From NCBI GenBank assembly GCA_002723415.1, contig PBOA01000015.1, positions 1 through 64,000 on the forward strand: 64,000 nt of DNA, written 5' to 3'. This DNA comes from Chloroflexota bacterium (GTDB lineage: Bacteria > Chloroflexota > Dehalococcoidia > Lucifugimonadales > GCA-002723415). The notes beneath the pieces were generated by a model. It had not been told where the DNA came from and did no database searches. It saw only the letters and a list, made by a program, of their open reading frames with translations. Positions 31,394 to 42,488 of the stretch are shown piece by piece; position 1 is the stretch's first letter; the number at the start of each line of letters is the position of its first letter. The position numbers were made by a program, and so were the translations under genes.

Positions 31394-32923
31394 ATGGAGG
31401 CATTTATGGGATCAAAAGGTCAAGAAATATCATCTGTTATTAAGCAGAAAATAGTTGAATATAATAAAGAATTATCTATGGTCGATAGCGGTGTCGTGGT
31501 TGAAGTTGGAGATGGTATTGCTCAAGTTCATGGTCTTTCTGGTGTAGGGTACAACGAATTAGTTGAATTTGATGGAGGTTCGTATGGGATGGCTTTGAAT
31601 TTAGAGGAAGATGGTGTTGGGGTAGTTATACTTGGAGATGCTAAAGGAATTAAAGAGGGAACTGAAGTTAGAGGTACTGGCCGAGTAGTGGAAGTCCCTG
31701 TAGGTGAAAGTTTAATTGGCAGAGTGCTTGATGCACTTGGAGAGCCTATAGATGGTAAAGGCAGTGTAGAATCTTCTTCATCTAGGGAGATCGAATTAGT
31801 TGCTCCTAACGTGGCTATTAGAAAATCAGTTGATACTCCATTGCAAACAGGTATTAAGTCTATTGATGCCATGGTGCCAATTGGTAGAGGGCAAAGAGAA
31901 TTGATAATTGGTGATAGGTCTACAGGTAAAACTTCTGTTGCAATTGATGCTATCATAAATCAAAAAGGACAAGATGTTGTCTGTATTTATGTAGCTATAG
32001 GTCAGAAAGCTGGTAAAGTTGCTCAAACAGTAGGGTTGCTGGAGGCTCATGGTGCTATTGATCATACTATAGTCATTGCAGCGAATGCGTCAGATCCTGC
32101 TCCTATGCAATATCTAGCCCCTTATTCTGGTTGTGCGATGGGTGAGTATTTTATGCATAAAGGGCAAGATGTGTTAATAGTATATGATGATTTGTCTAAA
32201 CATGCTTGGGCATATAGGCAAATGTCACTTTTATTGAGGCGTCCTCCTGGTCGTGAGGCGTATCCTGGAGATGTTTTTTATTTGCATAGTAGGCTTCTAG
32301 AACGTTCAGCTAGGTTGGATGATGATAATGGTGGGGGCTCCATAACGGCATTGCCGATAATAGAAACTTTAGCAGGAGATGTTTCTGCATACGTGCCTAC
32401 TAACGTAATATCAATTACTGACGGGCAGATATATTTAGAGCCAGAATTATTTAATGCTGGTATTAGACCTGCTGTTAACGCAGGCCTTTCTGTTTCAAGA
32501 GTAGGAAGTTCTGCTCAAACAAAAGCAATGAAAGGTGTTGCAGGAAGGTTAAGGTTAGAATTAGCGCAGTATAGTGAATTGGTTACATTTGCTCAGTTTG
32601 GTACTTCTGACTTAGATGAATCTACAAGAAATCAACTTGAAAGAGGACAACGGGCAACAGAAATACTAAAGCAAGTTCAAAATGAACCTTTAAGCTTGGA
32701 AGATCAAGTGACAATTCTTTTTGCATTAACTAAAGGTTTAATGGATGATGTAGAAGTTTCAGAAATACAAAACTTTGAAAAAGATTTTCGTGTTTATATG
32801 TCTTCGAATCATTCTGATATTTTGAAAAAAATAGCTGATTCAAAAGATATTGGTAAAGATATTGAGCCTGCTTTAGAGGCAGCTATTAAAGAGTTTAAAG
32901 AAAGTGGATTTAGAAGCAATTAA
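31394..32923 (+). CDS. atpA: ATP synthase subunit alpha
   Basis: [15 protein letters not shown] Walker [45 protein letters not shown]; likely start ATG 31409. Confidence 0.98.
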   Translation: MEAFMGSKGQEISSVIKQKIVEYNKELSMVDSGVVVEVGDGIAQVHGLSGVGYNELVEFDGGSYGMALNLEEDGVGVVILGDAKGIKEGTEVRGTGRVVEVPVGESLIGRVLDALGEPIDGKGSVESSSSREIELVAPNVAIRKSVDTPLQTGIKSIDAMVPIGRGQRELIIGDRSTGKTSVAIDAIINQKGQDVVCIYVAIGQKAGKVAQTVGLLEAHGAIDHTIVIAANASDPAPMQYLAPYSGCAMGEYFMHKGQDVLIVYDDLSKHAWAYRQMSLLLRRPPGREAYPGDVFYLHSRLLERSARLDDDNGGGSITALPIIETLAGDVSAYVPTNVISITDGQIYLEPELFNAGIRPAVNAGLSVSRVGSSAQTKAMKGVAGRLRLELAQYSELVTFAQFGTSDLDESTRNQLERGQRATEILKQVQNEPLSLEDQVTILFALTKGLMDDVEVSEIQNFEKDFRVYMSSNHSDILKKIADSKDIGKDIEPALEAAIKEFKESGFRSN

Positions 32924-32925
32924 TT

Positions 32926-33792
32926 ATGCCAAGTGTAAGACAAATAAAAAGACGTATTCGTAGCGTACAGAACACATCAAAAATAACGAAAGCTATGTCA
33001 ATGATAGCTGCGTCAAAAATGAGAAGAACACAAGTAGCTGCCATGGAAGGGAGGCCATATTCGGATAGTATGATTTCTTTAATGGCTGATATTATTTCGC
33101 AAATGGGCGAAGATGACTATTCTCATCCATTATTAGATGTAAGGAAAGAGAATGTAGCAAATTTAATTATTGTGTCTCCTGATAGAGGTCTTACTGGTGG
33201 TTTGAATTCTAATATAAATAGATTAGTCGCTGATTTTATTAGTGAAAAGAAAAAAAATGGAATAGATGTAAAGTCTATAGCAATTGGGAAAAAGGGCCGG
33301 GATTTCATTAATAGTTTAAATTTGGATCTTAATGGTGAGATAATAGGGGTTACTGATAAGCCATCTTTGTTGGATATAACTCCTGCAGTTAGTATAGCTA
33401 TAGGTAATTATGAGGAAAAGAAAACTGACTCTATATATATAGCATATGCTAAATTTATTAATACAACAAATCAGAAGCCCGTGGTTGAACCTTTATTGCC
33501 TATTGATTCCTCGTTTATTGAGGATCATAAATCTTTAGGTTATATATTTGAACCTTCTCCAGCGGAAATTTTTTCTAAATTGCTACCAAGGTTTGTGGAA
33601 ATGCAAGTATTTCATTCGTTATTAGAGGGGATTGCTAGTGAGCAATCTGCACGAATGGTAGCTATGCGTAATGCTACAGATAATGCAAATGAAATGGTTG
33701 AAGATTTGACTTTAGTAATGAATAAAGTAAGGCAAGAATCAATTACAGCAGAATTGCTTGATATAGTTGGAGGAGTCTCGGCTGTAGAATGA
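32926..33792 (+). CDS. atpG: ATP synthase subunit gamma
   Basis: IKRRIRSVQNTSKITKAMSMIAASKMRR, ARMVAMRNATDNANEM; ends with TGA. Confidence 0.97.
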   Translation: MPSVRQIKRRIRSVQNTSKITKAMSMIAASKMRRTQVAAMEGRPYSDSMISLMADIISQMGEDDYSHPLLDVRKENVANLIIVSPDRGLTGGLNSNINRLVADFISEKKKNGIDVKSIAIGKKGRDFINSLNLDLNGEIIGVTDKPSLLDITPAVSIAIGNYEEKKTDSIYIAYAKFINTTNQKPVVEPLLPIDSSFIEDHKSLGYIFEPSPAEIFSKLLPRFVEMQVFHSLLEGIASEQSARMVAMRNATDNANEMVEDLTLVMNKVRQESITAELLDIVGGVSAVE

Positions 33793-33811
33793 AGAATATA
33801 AAAAAATCTAG

Positions 33812-35206
<1,395 letters not shown>

Positions 35207-35210
35207 TATT

Positions 35211-35627
35211 ATGCCGAAATTAAAATTAGAAATAGTTACAGCAGAGAGATCAGTTTTTTCAGGTGAGGTTGACTCACTAACTGCTCCTGCACATGGTGGA
35301 GAAATTGGAGTTTTACCAAATCATGCACCATTTCTTACAATGATAGATAGTGGTGAGATTCATGTGGTAAATGATAAAGAAGAATCTTTTATGGTGGTTA
35401 GTGGCGGGTTCTTGGAGGTAATGAAGAATAAAGTTACAATCTTGGCTGATACTGTTGAAAGATTGGAAGAGATTGATCAAGAGAGAGCTCAAGCTGCTTT
35501 GTTAAAAGCTCAAGAAAAATTGAGTTCTAAAGATTCTGATATAGATTTAGAGAAAATTTTAGCATCTATAAGGAAATCTCAAATAAGGTTGAATTTAGTA
35601 AAAAAGAGGCGAAAAAAAACTAGTTAA
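35211..35627 (+). CDS. atpC: ATP synthase subunit epsilon
   Basis: LEIVTAERSVFSGEVDSLTAPAHGGEIGVLPNHAPFLT. Confidence 0.95.
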   Translation: MPKLKLEIVTAERSVFSGEVDSLTAPAHGGEIGVLPNHAPFLTMIDSGEIHVVNDKEESFMVVSGGFLEVMKNKVTILADTVERLEEIDQERAQAALLKAQEKLSSKDSDIDLEKILASIRKSQIRLNLVKKRRKKTS

Positions 35628-35758
35628 TATTTAAATAATGTACTTTCTAATTTAATATAAATATTGAAACAAAAAACTTATATTGGTATGCTGTTGTTGA
35701 TATGGAAACCAAGTGAAAATATTTATTTGTCGTATTATATAGAAATGGAGTCTAGGAT

Positions 35759-37867
35759 ATGGAAGATAAATCAAAAAATGAAATTAGTGAATCTCAGATA
35801 GCAGTACATTGGCGAGAAGAAGATAGGATTTTTCCCAATACCAAATTTATTTCCCAAGCTAATGCTGCCGACCCAGAAATATTTGAAAGATTTTCTTTGG
35901 AAAATTTTCCTGAATGTTATAGAGAGTATGGAGATTTACTTGATTGGGATCAGTATTGGCATACTATTCTTGATACATCAGATGCTCCTTTTTGGAAATG
36001 GTTTGTAGGAGGAAAATTAAATGCTTCTTATAATTGTGTTGACCGACATCTCGAAAAACATGGTAATAAAGCAGCATTTATATGGGTTTCAGAAGTAGAA
36101 TCAGAGCCAGATAGAGTATTAACCTATCAAGACTTGTATGTTAAAGTAAATGAGTTTGCTGCATTACTACAGGATTTTGCAGGTGTTAAAGCTGGAGATC
36201 GTGTGACATTACATATGCCTATGATGCCTGAGTTGCCAATTGCTATGTTGGCTTGTGCTAGGCTTGGAGCAATTCATTCGCAGGTTTTCGGGGGATTTAG
36301 TGGTTCTGCATGTGGAGATAGAATTATTGATTCTGAAAGTAATATATTAATTACAATGGATTCTTACTGGAGAGCTGGTAAATTACTTGAACATAAATCT
36401 AAAGCTGATGAAGCAGTAGAAAGAGCAGCTCAGTCAGGTGTAAAAGTAGATAAAGTTTTGATTTGGAATAGGTATCCAGAAAAAAAATCTGAAATTTCTT
36501 TAGTAGATGGTAGAGATTACCTGATATACGACTTGTTAAAACAATATAGAGGTAAGAGAGTTGAGCCAATATCTATGGCATCTGAATCTCCTTTGTTTAT
36601 TATGTATACTAGTGGGACTACTGCTAAACCAAAAGGTATTCAGCATAGTACAGGAGGCTATTTATCTTATGTTGCAGGAACTTCTAAATATTATCAAGAT
36701 ATACATCCAGAAGACGTTTATTGGTGCTTTGCTGATATAGGCTGGATTACTGGACATTCGTATATTGTTTACGGACCATTGTCTGTTGGAGCTACAAGTG
36801 TAATGTACGAAGGTGCTCCAGCTGAACCTGATGCGGGTAGGCCTTGGAGAATAGCTGAAAGGTTAGGCGTTAATATTTTTCATACTGCCCCAACTACAAT
36901 TAGAATGTTGAGAAATGCTGGGCCGGATGAACCAGCAAAACACGATTACCATTTTAAGCATATGACAACTGTAGGGGAACCTATAGAGCCTGAAGTTTGG
37001 AAATGGTATTATGAATTTGTAGGTAAAAAAGAGGCAGTTATAGTAGATACTTGGTGGCAAACAGAAACAGGAGGATTCTTAGGTTCAAGCTTACCGGCAT
37101 TACAACCGATGAAGCCTGGTAGTTGTGGTCCTGGAACGTTAGGAATAAATCCAGTTATACTTGATGAGGATGGCAATGAAGTTACTCCAGGAGAAGGGAA
37201 GGCTGGAAATATTTGCATAAGAAATCCATGGCCTGGTATCATGCAAACAATATGGGGTGATCCTGATAGATTTGTGGATACTTACTATAGTAAATATTGT
37301 AAGGATACAAAAAGTACTGATTGGAGAGATTGGCCATATTTTGCTGGAGATGGAGCTATGGAGGCGGAGGATGGATATTTTAGGATACTGGGTAGAGTTG
37401 ATGATGTAATTAATGTTGCTGGTCATAGGCTAGGCACAAAAGAATTAGAATCTGCAGCTTTAACTGTGGAAGGTGTTGCTGAAGCTGCAGCAGTACCTGC
37501 ATTTGATGACATTAGAGGTAGAGTGCCTGAAATGTATATTGCAGTTAAATCAGAAGTTACTGACCATGAAAAAATATCCAAAGAAGTTGTACAAGCATTA
37601 CGTTCAATTATTGGACCAATTGCAAGACCGGCTTATGTATGGGTTGCTAGTGATCTTCCTAAAACTAGATCAGGGAAAATTATGAGACGTGTAATAGCTT
37701 CTATATCAAATTTTGTTGATGTAGGAGATATTACGACATTAGCTAATCCTGAAGTAGTTGAAGAAATTAAAAATAATGTACAAAATCAGAAAATTAAATT
37801 AGATGTTGTCCCTAAAGGGGTAACCCCTGAAATGATTGAAGAGATTAAAAGATTTGGAGAAAATTAA
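35759..37867 (+). CDS. acs: Acetyl-CoA synthetase (acetate-CoA ligase family)
   Basis: NCVDRHLEKHGNKAAFIWV, FIMYTSGTTAKPKGIQHSTGGYL, WWQTETGG, KTRSGKIMRR. Confidence 0.93.
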   Translation: MEDKSKNEISESQIAVHWREEDRIFPNTKFISQANAADPEIFERFSLENFPECYREYGDLLDWDQYWHTILDTSDAPFWKWFVGGKLNASYNCVDRHLEKHGNKAAFIWVSEVESEPDRVLTYQDLYVKVNEFAALLQDFAGVKAGDRVTLHMPMMPELPIAMLACARLGAIHSQVFGGFSGSACGDRIIDSESNILITMDSYWRAGKLLEHKSKADEAVERAAQSGVKVDKVLIWNRYPEKKSEISLVDGRDYLIYDLLKQYRGKRVEPISMASESPLFIMYTSGTTAKPKGIQHSTGGYLSYVAGTSKYYQDIHPEDVYWCFADIGWITGHSYIVYGPLSVGATSVMYEGAPAEPDAGRPWRIAERLGVNIFHTAPTTIRMLRNAGPDEPAKHDYHFKHMTTVGEPIEPEVWKWYYEFVGKKEAVIVDTWWQTETGGFLGSSLPALQPMKPGSCGPGTLGINPVILDEDGNEVTPGEGKAGNICIRNPWPGIMQTIWGDPDRFVDTYYSKYCKDTKSTDWRDWPYFAGDGAMEAEDGYFRILGRVDDVINVAGHRLGTKELESAALTVEGVAEAAAVPAFDDIRGRVPEMYIAVKSEVTDHEKISKEVVQALRSIIGPIARPAYVWVASDLPKTRSGKIMRRVIASISNFVDVGDITTLANPEVVEEIKNNVQNQKIKLDVVPKGVTPEMIEEIKRFGEN

Positions 37868-37890
37868 TACAGGGTAACATTTGAAGTTTA

Positions 37891-37919
37891 TTGACACTAA
37901 TAATACAGAATGCTAGACT
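37891..37919 (+). promoter_or_regulatory. Candidate sigma70-type promoter upstream of citrate synthase
   Basis: TTGACA - 17 nt - TAGACT, about 48 nt upstream of the TTG start. Confidence 0.5.
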
Positions 37920-37966
37920 TTTGCATAGTTTAACTATTCTCGTTTGAATGAAAGGAATACAATTAA

Positions 37967-39103
37967 TTGGATAATAATCCAAGTATAAAAAGAGGCCTTA
38001 AAGATATTTATATCGATACTACTAAGTCTAGTTATATAGATGGAAATGCTGGGCGATTATTTTATCGAGGTTATGATATTGATGAATTAGCGAATAATTC
38101 AACATTTGAAGAGACAGCCTTTTTATTAATGTATGGTAATTTACCCAATAAAGAAGAATTAGAAAATTTTGAATCCGAATTGAAACAAGCCAGGAGATTG
38201 CCAGATAATATAATAGAAATTATTAACCATATACAGTCTTCTCATCCAATGGATGTGTTAAGAACATGTATTTCTGCTTTATCTGCATTTGATATAGATG
38301 TAGATGATAATTCTAGAGAGTCTAATTTGCGTAAAGGAATAAGACTTACTGCACAAGCACCTGCTATTGTAGCTGCTCATGATAGGATTAGAAAAGGTCA
38401 AAAGGTTATTTCTCCAGATGATAATCTTTCTCACGCTTCTAATTTTTTATATACTTTACTAGGGGAAATTCCTGATGAAGAAGATGGTAAATTGTTGGAT
38501 AAGGATTTTCTTCTTCATGCTGAACATGGATTAAATGCTTCTTCTTTTGGAGCAAGAGTTACTGCCTCAACTCAATCTGATTTACATAGTGCTGTTACGA
38601 CTGGTGTAGGTATATTGAAAGGTCCATCTCATGGTGGAGCTGCAGAGTCAGTAATGAAAATGGCAATGGAGATTGGTGAGCCGGAAAACACGCAAGATTA
38701 TATAAATGATTTGCTTAATAATAGAGGTAGGGTTATGGGTTATGGGCATAGAGTCTATAAATCAATAGATCCTAGAGCTATTCATTTAAGAGATGATGCT
38801 AAGAAATTAGGAGAACGAAAACAACAAACTAAATGGTATTCTATTTTAGAATCTATTGCAGATTTGATGGTTCCTTATTCTAAAAAAGGTATTTGTCAGA
38901 ATGTAGATTTTTTTTCTGGAGCTATTTATTATTTGATGGGTATATCAGAAGACCTTTATACATCAATTTTTACAATGGGTAGAATCCCTGGGTGGACAGC
39001 CCAAGTTATGGAGCAATTTGAAAAAAATATATTGATTAGGCCAAGGTTATTTTATGACGGTTTGTTAGATATAAAATATATACCTATTAATAATAGAGAT
39101 TGA
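37967..39103 (+). CDS. Citrate synthase
   Basis: GRLFYRGYDIDELA, LLMYGNLP, LHAEHGLNASSFGARVTAST, GPSHGGAAE, GYGHRVYK. Confidence 0.95.
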   Translation: MDNNPSIKRGLKDIYIDTTKSSYIDGNAGRLFYRGYDIDELANNSTFEETAFLLMYGNLPNKEELENFESELKQARRLPDNIIEIINHIQSSHPMDVLRTCISALSAFDIDVDDNSRESNLRKGIRLTAQAPAIVAAHDRIRKGQKVISPDDNLSHASNFLYTLLGEIPDEEDGKLLDKDFLLHAEHGLNASSFGARVTASTQSDLHSAVTTGVGILKGPSHGGAAESVMKMAMEIGEPENTQDYINDLLNNRGRVMGYGHRVYKSIDPRAIHLRDDAKKLGERKQQTKWYSILESIADLMVPYSKKGICQNVDFFSGAIYYLMGISEDLYTSIFTMGRIPGWTAQVMEQFEKNILIRPRLFYDGLLDIKYIPINNRD

Positions 39104-39117
39104 AAGGTTTATGAATA

Positions 39118-39306
39118 GTGTCAAACGAAACTCAAACTGACTCTCAATGTGTTCATCATTGGGTTATTGAAAAGCCTAATGGACCTGTTAGTTATGGTAA
39201 ATGTAAGAATTGTGGAGAACATTCTGAATTTAAAAATTCTATTCAAGGAAGTGGTTGGGATAGAGGCCCTGGCACGACAAAACCTGATAATACTGATAAT
39301 GATTAA
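39118..39306 (+). CDS. Small zinc-ribbon-like protein (62 aa)
   Basis: CVHHWVIEKPNGPVSYGKCKNCGEHSEF; in-line with upstream citrate synthase. Confidence 0.65.
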   Translation: MSNETQTDSQCVHHWVIEKPNGPVSYGKCKNCGEHSEFKNSIQGSGWDRGPGTTKPDNTDND

Positions 39307-39321
39307 AGATTTTGTTTTAGT

Positions 39322-40542
39322 GTGAATAAATATTCTCCTGATTCAGAAATTCGAAATAAGATAAGTCTAAATTCAAAAATTACTTTTTTTGAATTTATGG
39401 AAATTGCTCTCTATCATCCAAATGGGTATTATAACAACCCTAATAATATTTCTAGTGAGGGTGATTATTTTACTAGTTCAGTTTTACATCCGTCTTTTGC
39501 CTATCTTCTTACAATTCAATTCAGGCAAATGTGGAAATTACTTGATTGTCCTAAGGTTTTTTGGGTTATTGAAATGGGTGCAGGAACTGGGCATCTTGCG
39601 AATGAAATAAGCAAATATGCAAATATTATATGTGAAGATTTTGCAAAATCTTTACGATATATATCCCTAGATATTTATAATAACTTTCAGCAATATAGTA
39701 AAAAAGATAATACTTTTCAGCATATTTTATCAAATGATATACCTTTTAAAGATGTAACTGGGTGTTTTATTTCAAATGAACTTGTAGATTCTTTTCCAGT
39801 TCATAGGTTTAAAATATTAGGAAAAAAGGTTTATGAAATATATGTGGATATTGATGATGAAGGTAACTTAAAAGAAGTAATTGATGAACCTAGTTCAAAT
39901 TCTATTGTTAAACGAATTAATGGTTTTTCTAATCATTTACCTGATGGATTTGAAGGAGAAGTTAATTTGAAAATTGATGATTGGATTTTATCCATATCAA
40001 AATCTCTTTTTAAAGGTTTTCTTTTAACAATAGATTATGGTGATATAAGATCAAAATTATATTCTGAAAATAGATTTAATGGGACTTTACAGACATATTA
40101 TAAACATATTAACTTAAACAAACCCCTTAATAAGGTTGGTAAACAAGATATCACTTCACATGTTGACTTTTCTTCTTTAATGGAAATGGGTGATGTTCAT
40201 GGATTAAAAACCTTGTCGTATCTTTCCCAAAATATATATTTAAGAAAACTAGGGTTTAAAAAGATGTTGCATAAATTAGCTCAATATAAATTGTCTCAAT
40301 ATGAGTATTATAAAAACCGTATAGCAATGATGCAATTAGTCAAAAGCCCAGGATTGGGTGATTTCAAAGTATTAATCCAAGAAATGAATACAAATATTGA
40401 TAATTCAGATACTTTATTTCATATTCTTGAGGATGAAATAAATTTTATTTCACCTCTATTAAACTCTGGTTATTTGAATTTTGCGGATAGTAAATATTCT
40501 CATCAATTAGATATTAAAAATTTTGATTCATATTTTATTTAA
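39322..40542 (+). CDS. SAM-dependent methyltransferase, MidA/NDUFAF7 (DUF185) family
   Basis: ISFFEFMEIALYHPNGYY-like N-terminus, VIEMGAGTGHLANEI, SNELVDSFPVHRF, LLTIDYGDI. Confidence 0.88.
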   Translation: MNKYSPDSEIRNKISLNSKITFFEFMEIALYHPNGYYNNPNNISSEGDYFTSSVLHPSFAYLLTIQFRQMWKLLDCPKVFWVIEMGAGTGHLANEISKYANIICEDFAKSLRYISLDIYNNFQQYSKKDNTFQHILSNDIPFKDVTGCFISNELVDSFPVHRFKILGKKVYEIYVDIDDEGNLKEVIDEPSSNSIVKRINGFSNHLPDGFEGEVNLKIDDWILSISKSLFKGFLLTIDYGDIRSKLYSENRFNGTLQTYYKHINLNKPLNKVGKQDITSHVDFSSLMEMGDVHGLKTLSYLSQNIYLRKLGFKKMLHKLAQYKLSQYEYYKNRIAMMQLVKSPGLGDFKVLIQEMNTNIDNSDTLFHILEDEINFISPLLNSGYLNFADSKYSHQLDIKNFDSYFI

Positions 40543-40986
40543 TTCATTGAAAATTGTATTTATTTTAAATTCAGAAATATCCGAATAGATTCGTTTAAAT
40601 TTTATTATCCCATTTTTATTAATTAACAGTATAGATCTTTTAGATGTGCCTTTATTATAATCATATACTTTATATATTTTTGAAATTTTACCCTTTGGGT
40701 GGAAATCTGATAATAAAGGATAATTAATATTACCTAAAGAAATTGAGAATGCTTTTTGTGAAGGACTAGGGTCTGTACTTATACCCAAGACTTGAGTATC
40801 TATTTCTTGAAATTCAGGCAACATTTGCCTGAATTGAGAAATTTGTAATGTTCAGCCTTCAGTAAATGAATATATATAAAAGAAAAGTAGTATTTTTTTT
40901 TGTCCAAGATATTTATTTAAATAAATATCTTGATTATCATGAGATTTTAAATTGAATGTGGGTGCTAAGTCTCCAATATTTACCAT
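40528..40986 (-). CDS. Peroxiredoxin (AhpC/TSA, BCP-like) selenoprotein; in-frame UGA at peroxidatic Cys position (40852-40854)
   Basis: Manual readthrough: MVNIGDLAPTFNLKSHDNQDIYLNKYLGQKKILLFFYIYSFTEG[U]TLQISQFRQMLPEFQEIDTQVLGISTDPSPSQKAFSISLGNINYPLLSDFHPKGKISKIYKVYDYNKGTSKRSILLINKNGIIKFKRIYSDISEFKINTIFNELNKI; U aligns with C of FTPxCT. Confidence 0.88.
40811..40835 (-). promoter_or_regulatory. Candidate bacterial SECIS element of the peroxiredoxin gene
   Basis: AAUUCAGGCAA-AUG-UUGCCUGAAUU, perfect 11-bp stem and 3-nt loop containing G, starting 19 nt after the UGA's first base. Confidence 0.65.
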
Positions 40987-41004
40987 TATAAGATTCCTTA
41001 TTAA

Positions 41005-42477
41005 TTATATATTTGATGAAGTCCATCGTAAATTTGGATTTCTAGCAGCTAAAGCTTCGTCTACCCGTGTATTAGGTGTGTTATGAGGCGCATTATGAAG
41101 TAATTCAGGATTGTCTTTTGCTTCTTTACTAATTGTTTTCATTACTTCAATAAAATAATCAAGTGTATCCTTAGATTCTGTTTCAGTTGGTTCAATTAAC
41201 AAGGCTTCATCAATTATTAATGGGAAATACATTGTAGGTGGATGTATGCCATAATCAATTAACCTTTTTGCAATATCAAGAGCACTTATATTATATTTTT
41301 GTTTATAATCCTTTGCGGATAACACGACTTCATGCATACATGTTCTATCAAAGGGTAGCGTGAAGTAATCTTTTAATTGTGTACGTATATAATTTGCGTT
41401 AATTACTGCATTTTGACTAATTTGATTGATGCCACTACCGCCTAAAGTTTTTATATAAGAATAAGCTCTTACTAAAGCTCCAAAATTGCCGTGAAAAGCA
41501 CCCATTTTGCCAATAGTATTTATTGGAGAATATAATGAATAATAATTAGTTTTTTGATTATATTTTACTATAGGAGAAGGAAGGTAGTCAGATAAAAACT
41601 TTTTTATTATTACTGGTCCAGCACCTGGTCCACCTCCGCCATGAGGTTGAGTAAATGTTTTATGCAAATTTGAATGTATAATATCAAACCCTAATTCTCC
41701 TAGTTTGACTCTTCCTAATAATGAATTTAGATTTGCTCCATCTCCGTATACGATTCCTCCTGCATTATGTACTATTTTACATACATCGAGAATGTTTGTA
41801 TCGAATAATCCAAGTGTACTTGGCAATGTAATCATTAATCCAGCTAAAGTCTCATCTACTGATGATTTTAAAGCTTCAATGTCAGCATTTCCTTTAGGGT
41901 CAGAGGGCAATGTGATTACTTCAAAACCTGCCATTGCAGCAGATGCAGGGTTAGTACCATGAGCACTATCAGGGATCAAGATTTTTTTTCTTTGAGGGTT
42001 TTTATTTGAGAGGTGGTATGCTTTAGTCATTAACATCCCGGCTAGTTCACCATCAGCGCCTGCCATAGGAGCTAATGAAATATTGTCCATACCAGTTATT
42101 TCACAAAGAGATTCCTGTAATTCAAACATCAGTTTTAAGGCCCCTTGGATAGTAGATTCATCTTGTAATGGATGTAGATTAGAGAGACCTTTCATTGAGG
42201 CTATTTCATCATTAATTTTTGGGTTGTATTTCATAGTACAACTACCCAATGGATAAAAATTATGATCGATAGAAAAATTGAACTGGCTTAGTTTAGAGAA
42301 ATATCTTACTAATTCACTTTCACTTAATTCCGGTAAGTCGATATTATCTCTGAGATAATTATTAGGTGGGAGTTTTTGTTTAGGTACATCTAAAGGAGGA
42401 AGGGTAGCTCCTATTCTGCCTGGAGAGCTTCTATCCATTAGCAGTTTTCTATCGATATTATTAATTTCTATGTTCAT
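41005..42477 (-). CDS. gcvPB: Glycine dehydrogenase (decarboxylating) subunit 2
   Basis: PLGSCTMKYNPKINDEIA, DSAHGTNPASAAMAGF, NLHKTFTQPHGGGGPGAGPV. Confidence 0.96.
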   Translation of the reverse strand: MNIEINNIDRKLLMDRSSPGRIGATLPPLDVPKQKLPPNNYLRDNIDLPELSESELVRYFSKLSQFNFSIDHNFYPLGSCTMKYNPKINDEIASMKGLSNLHPLQDESTIQGALKLMFELQESLCEITGMDNISLAPMAGADGELAGMLMTKAYHLSNKNPQRKKILIPDSAHGTNPASAAMAGFEVITLPSDPKGNADIEALKSSVDETLAGLMITLPSTLGLFDTNILDVCKIVHNAGGIVYGDGANLNSLLGRVKLGELGFDIIHSNLHKTFTQPHGGGGPGAGPVIIKKFLSDYLPSPIVKYNQKTNYYSLYSPINTIGKMGAFHGNFGALVRAYSYIKTLGGSGINQISQNAVINANYIRTQLKDYFTLPFDRTCMHEVVLSAKDYKQKYNISALDIAKRLIDYGIHPPTMYFPLIIDEALLIEPTETESKDTLDYFIEVMKTISKEAKDNPELLHNAPHNTPNTRVDEALAARNPNLRWTSSNI

Positions 42478-42488
42478 ATATATCTCGT

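Noticed and set aside
31528-31956. 142-aa minus-strand ORF opposite atpA
   Set aside because: Antisense shadow of a highly conserved gene; low-complexity Ser/Pro/Leu composition.
40528-40824. Treating the peroxiredoxin as a pseudogene or truncated 98-aa protein
   Set aside because: Only one interruption, it is TGA exactly at the catalytic Cys, both flanks are intact in the same frame, and a strong hairpin follows.
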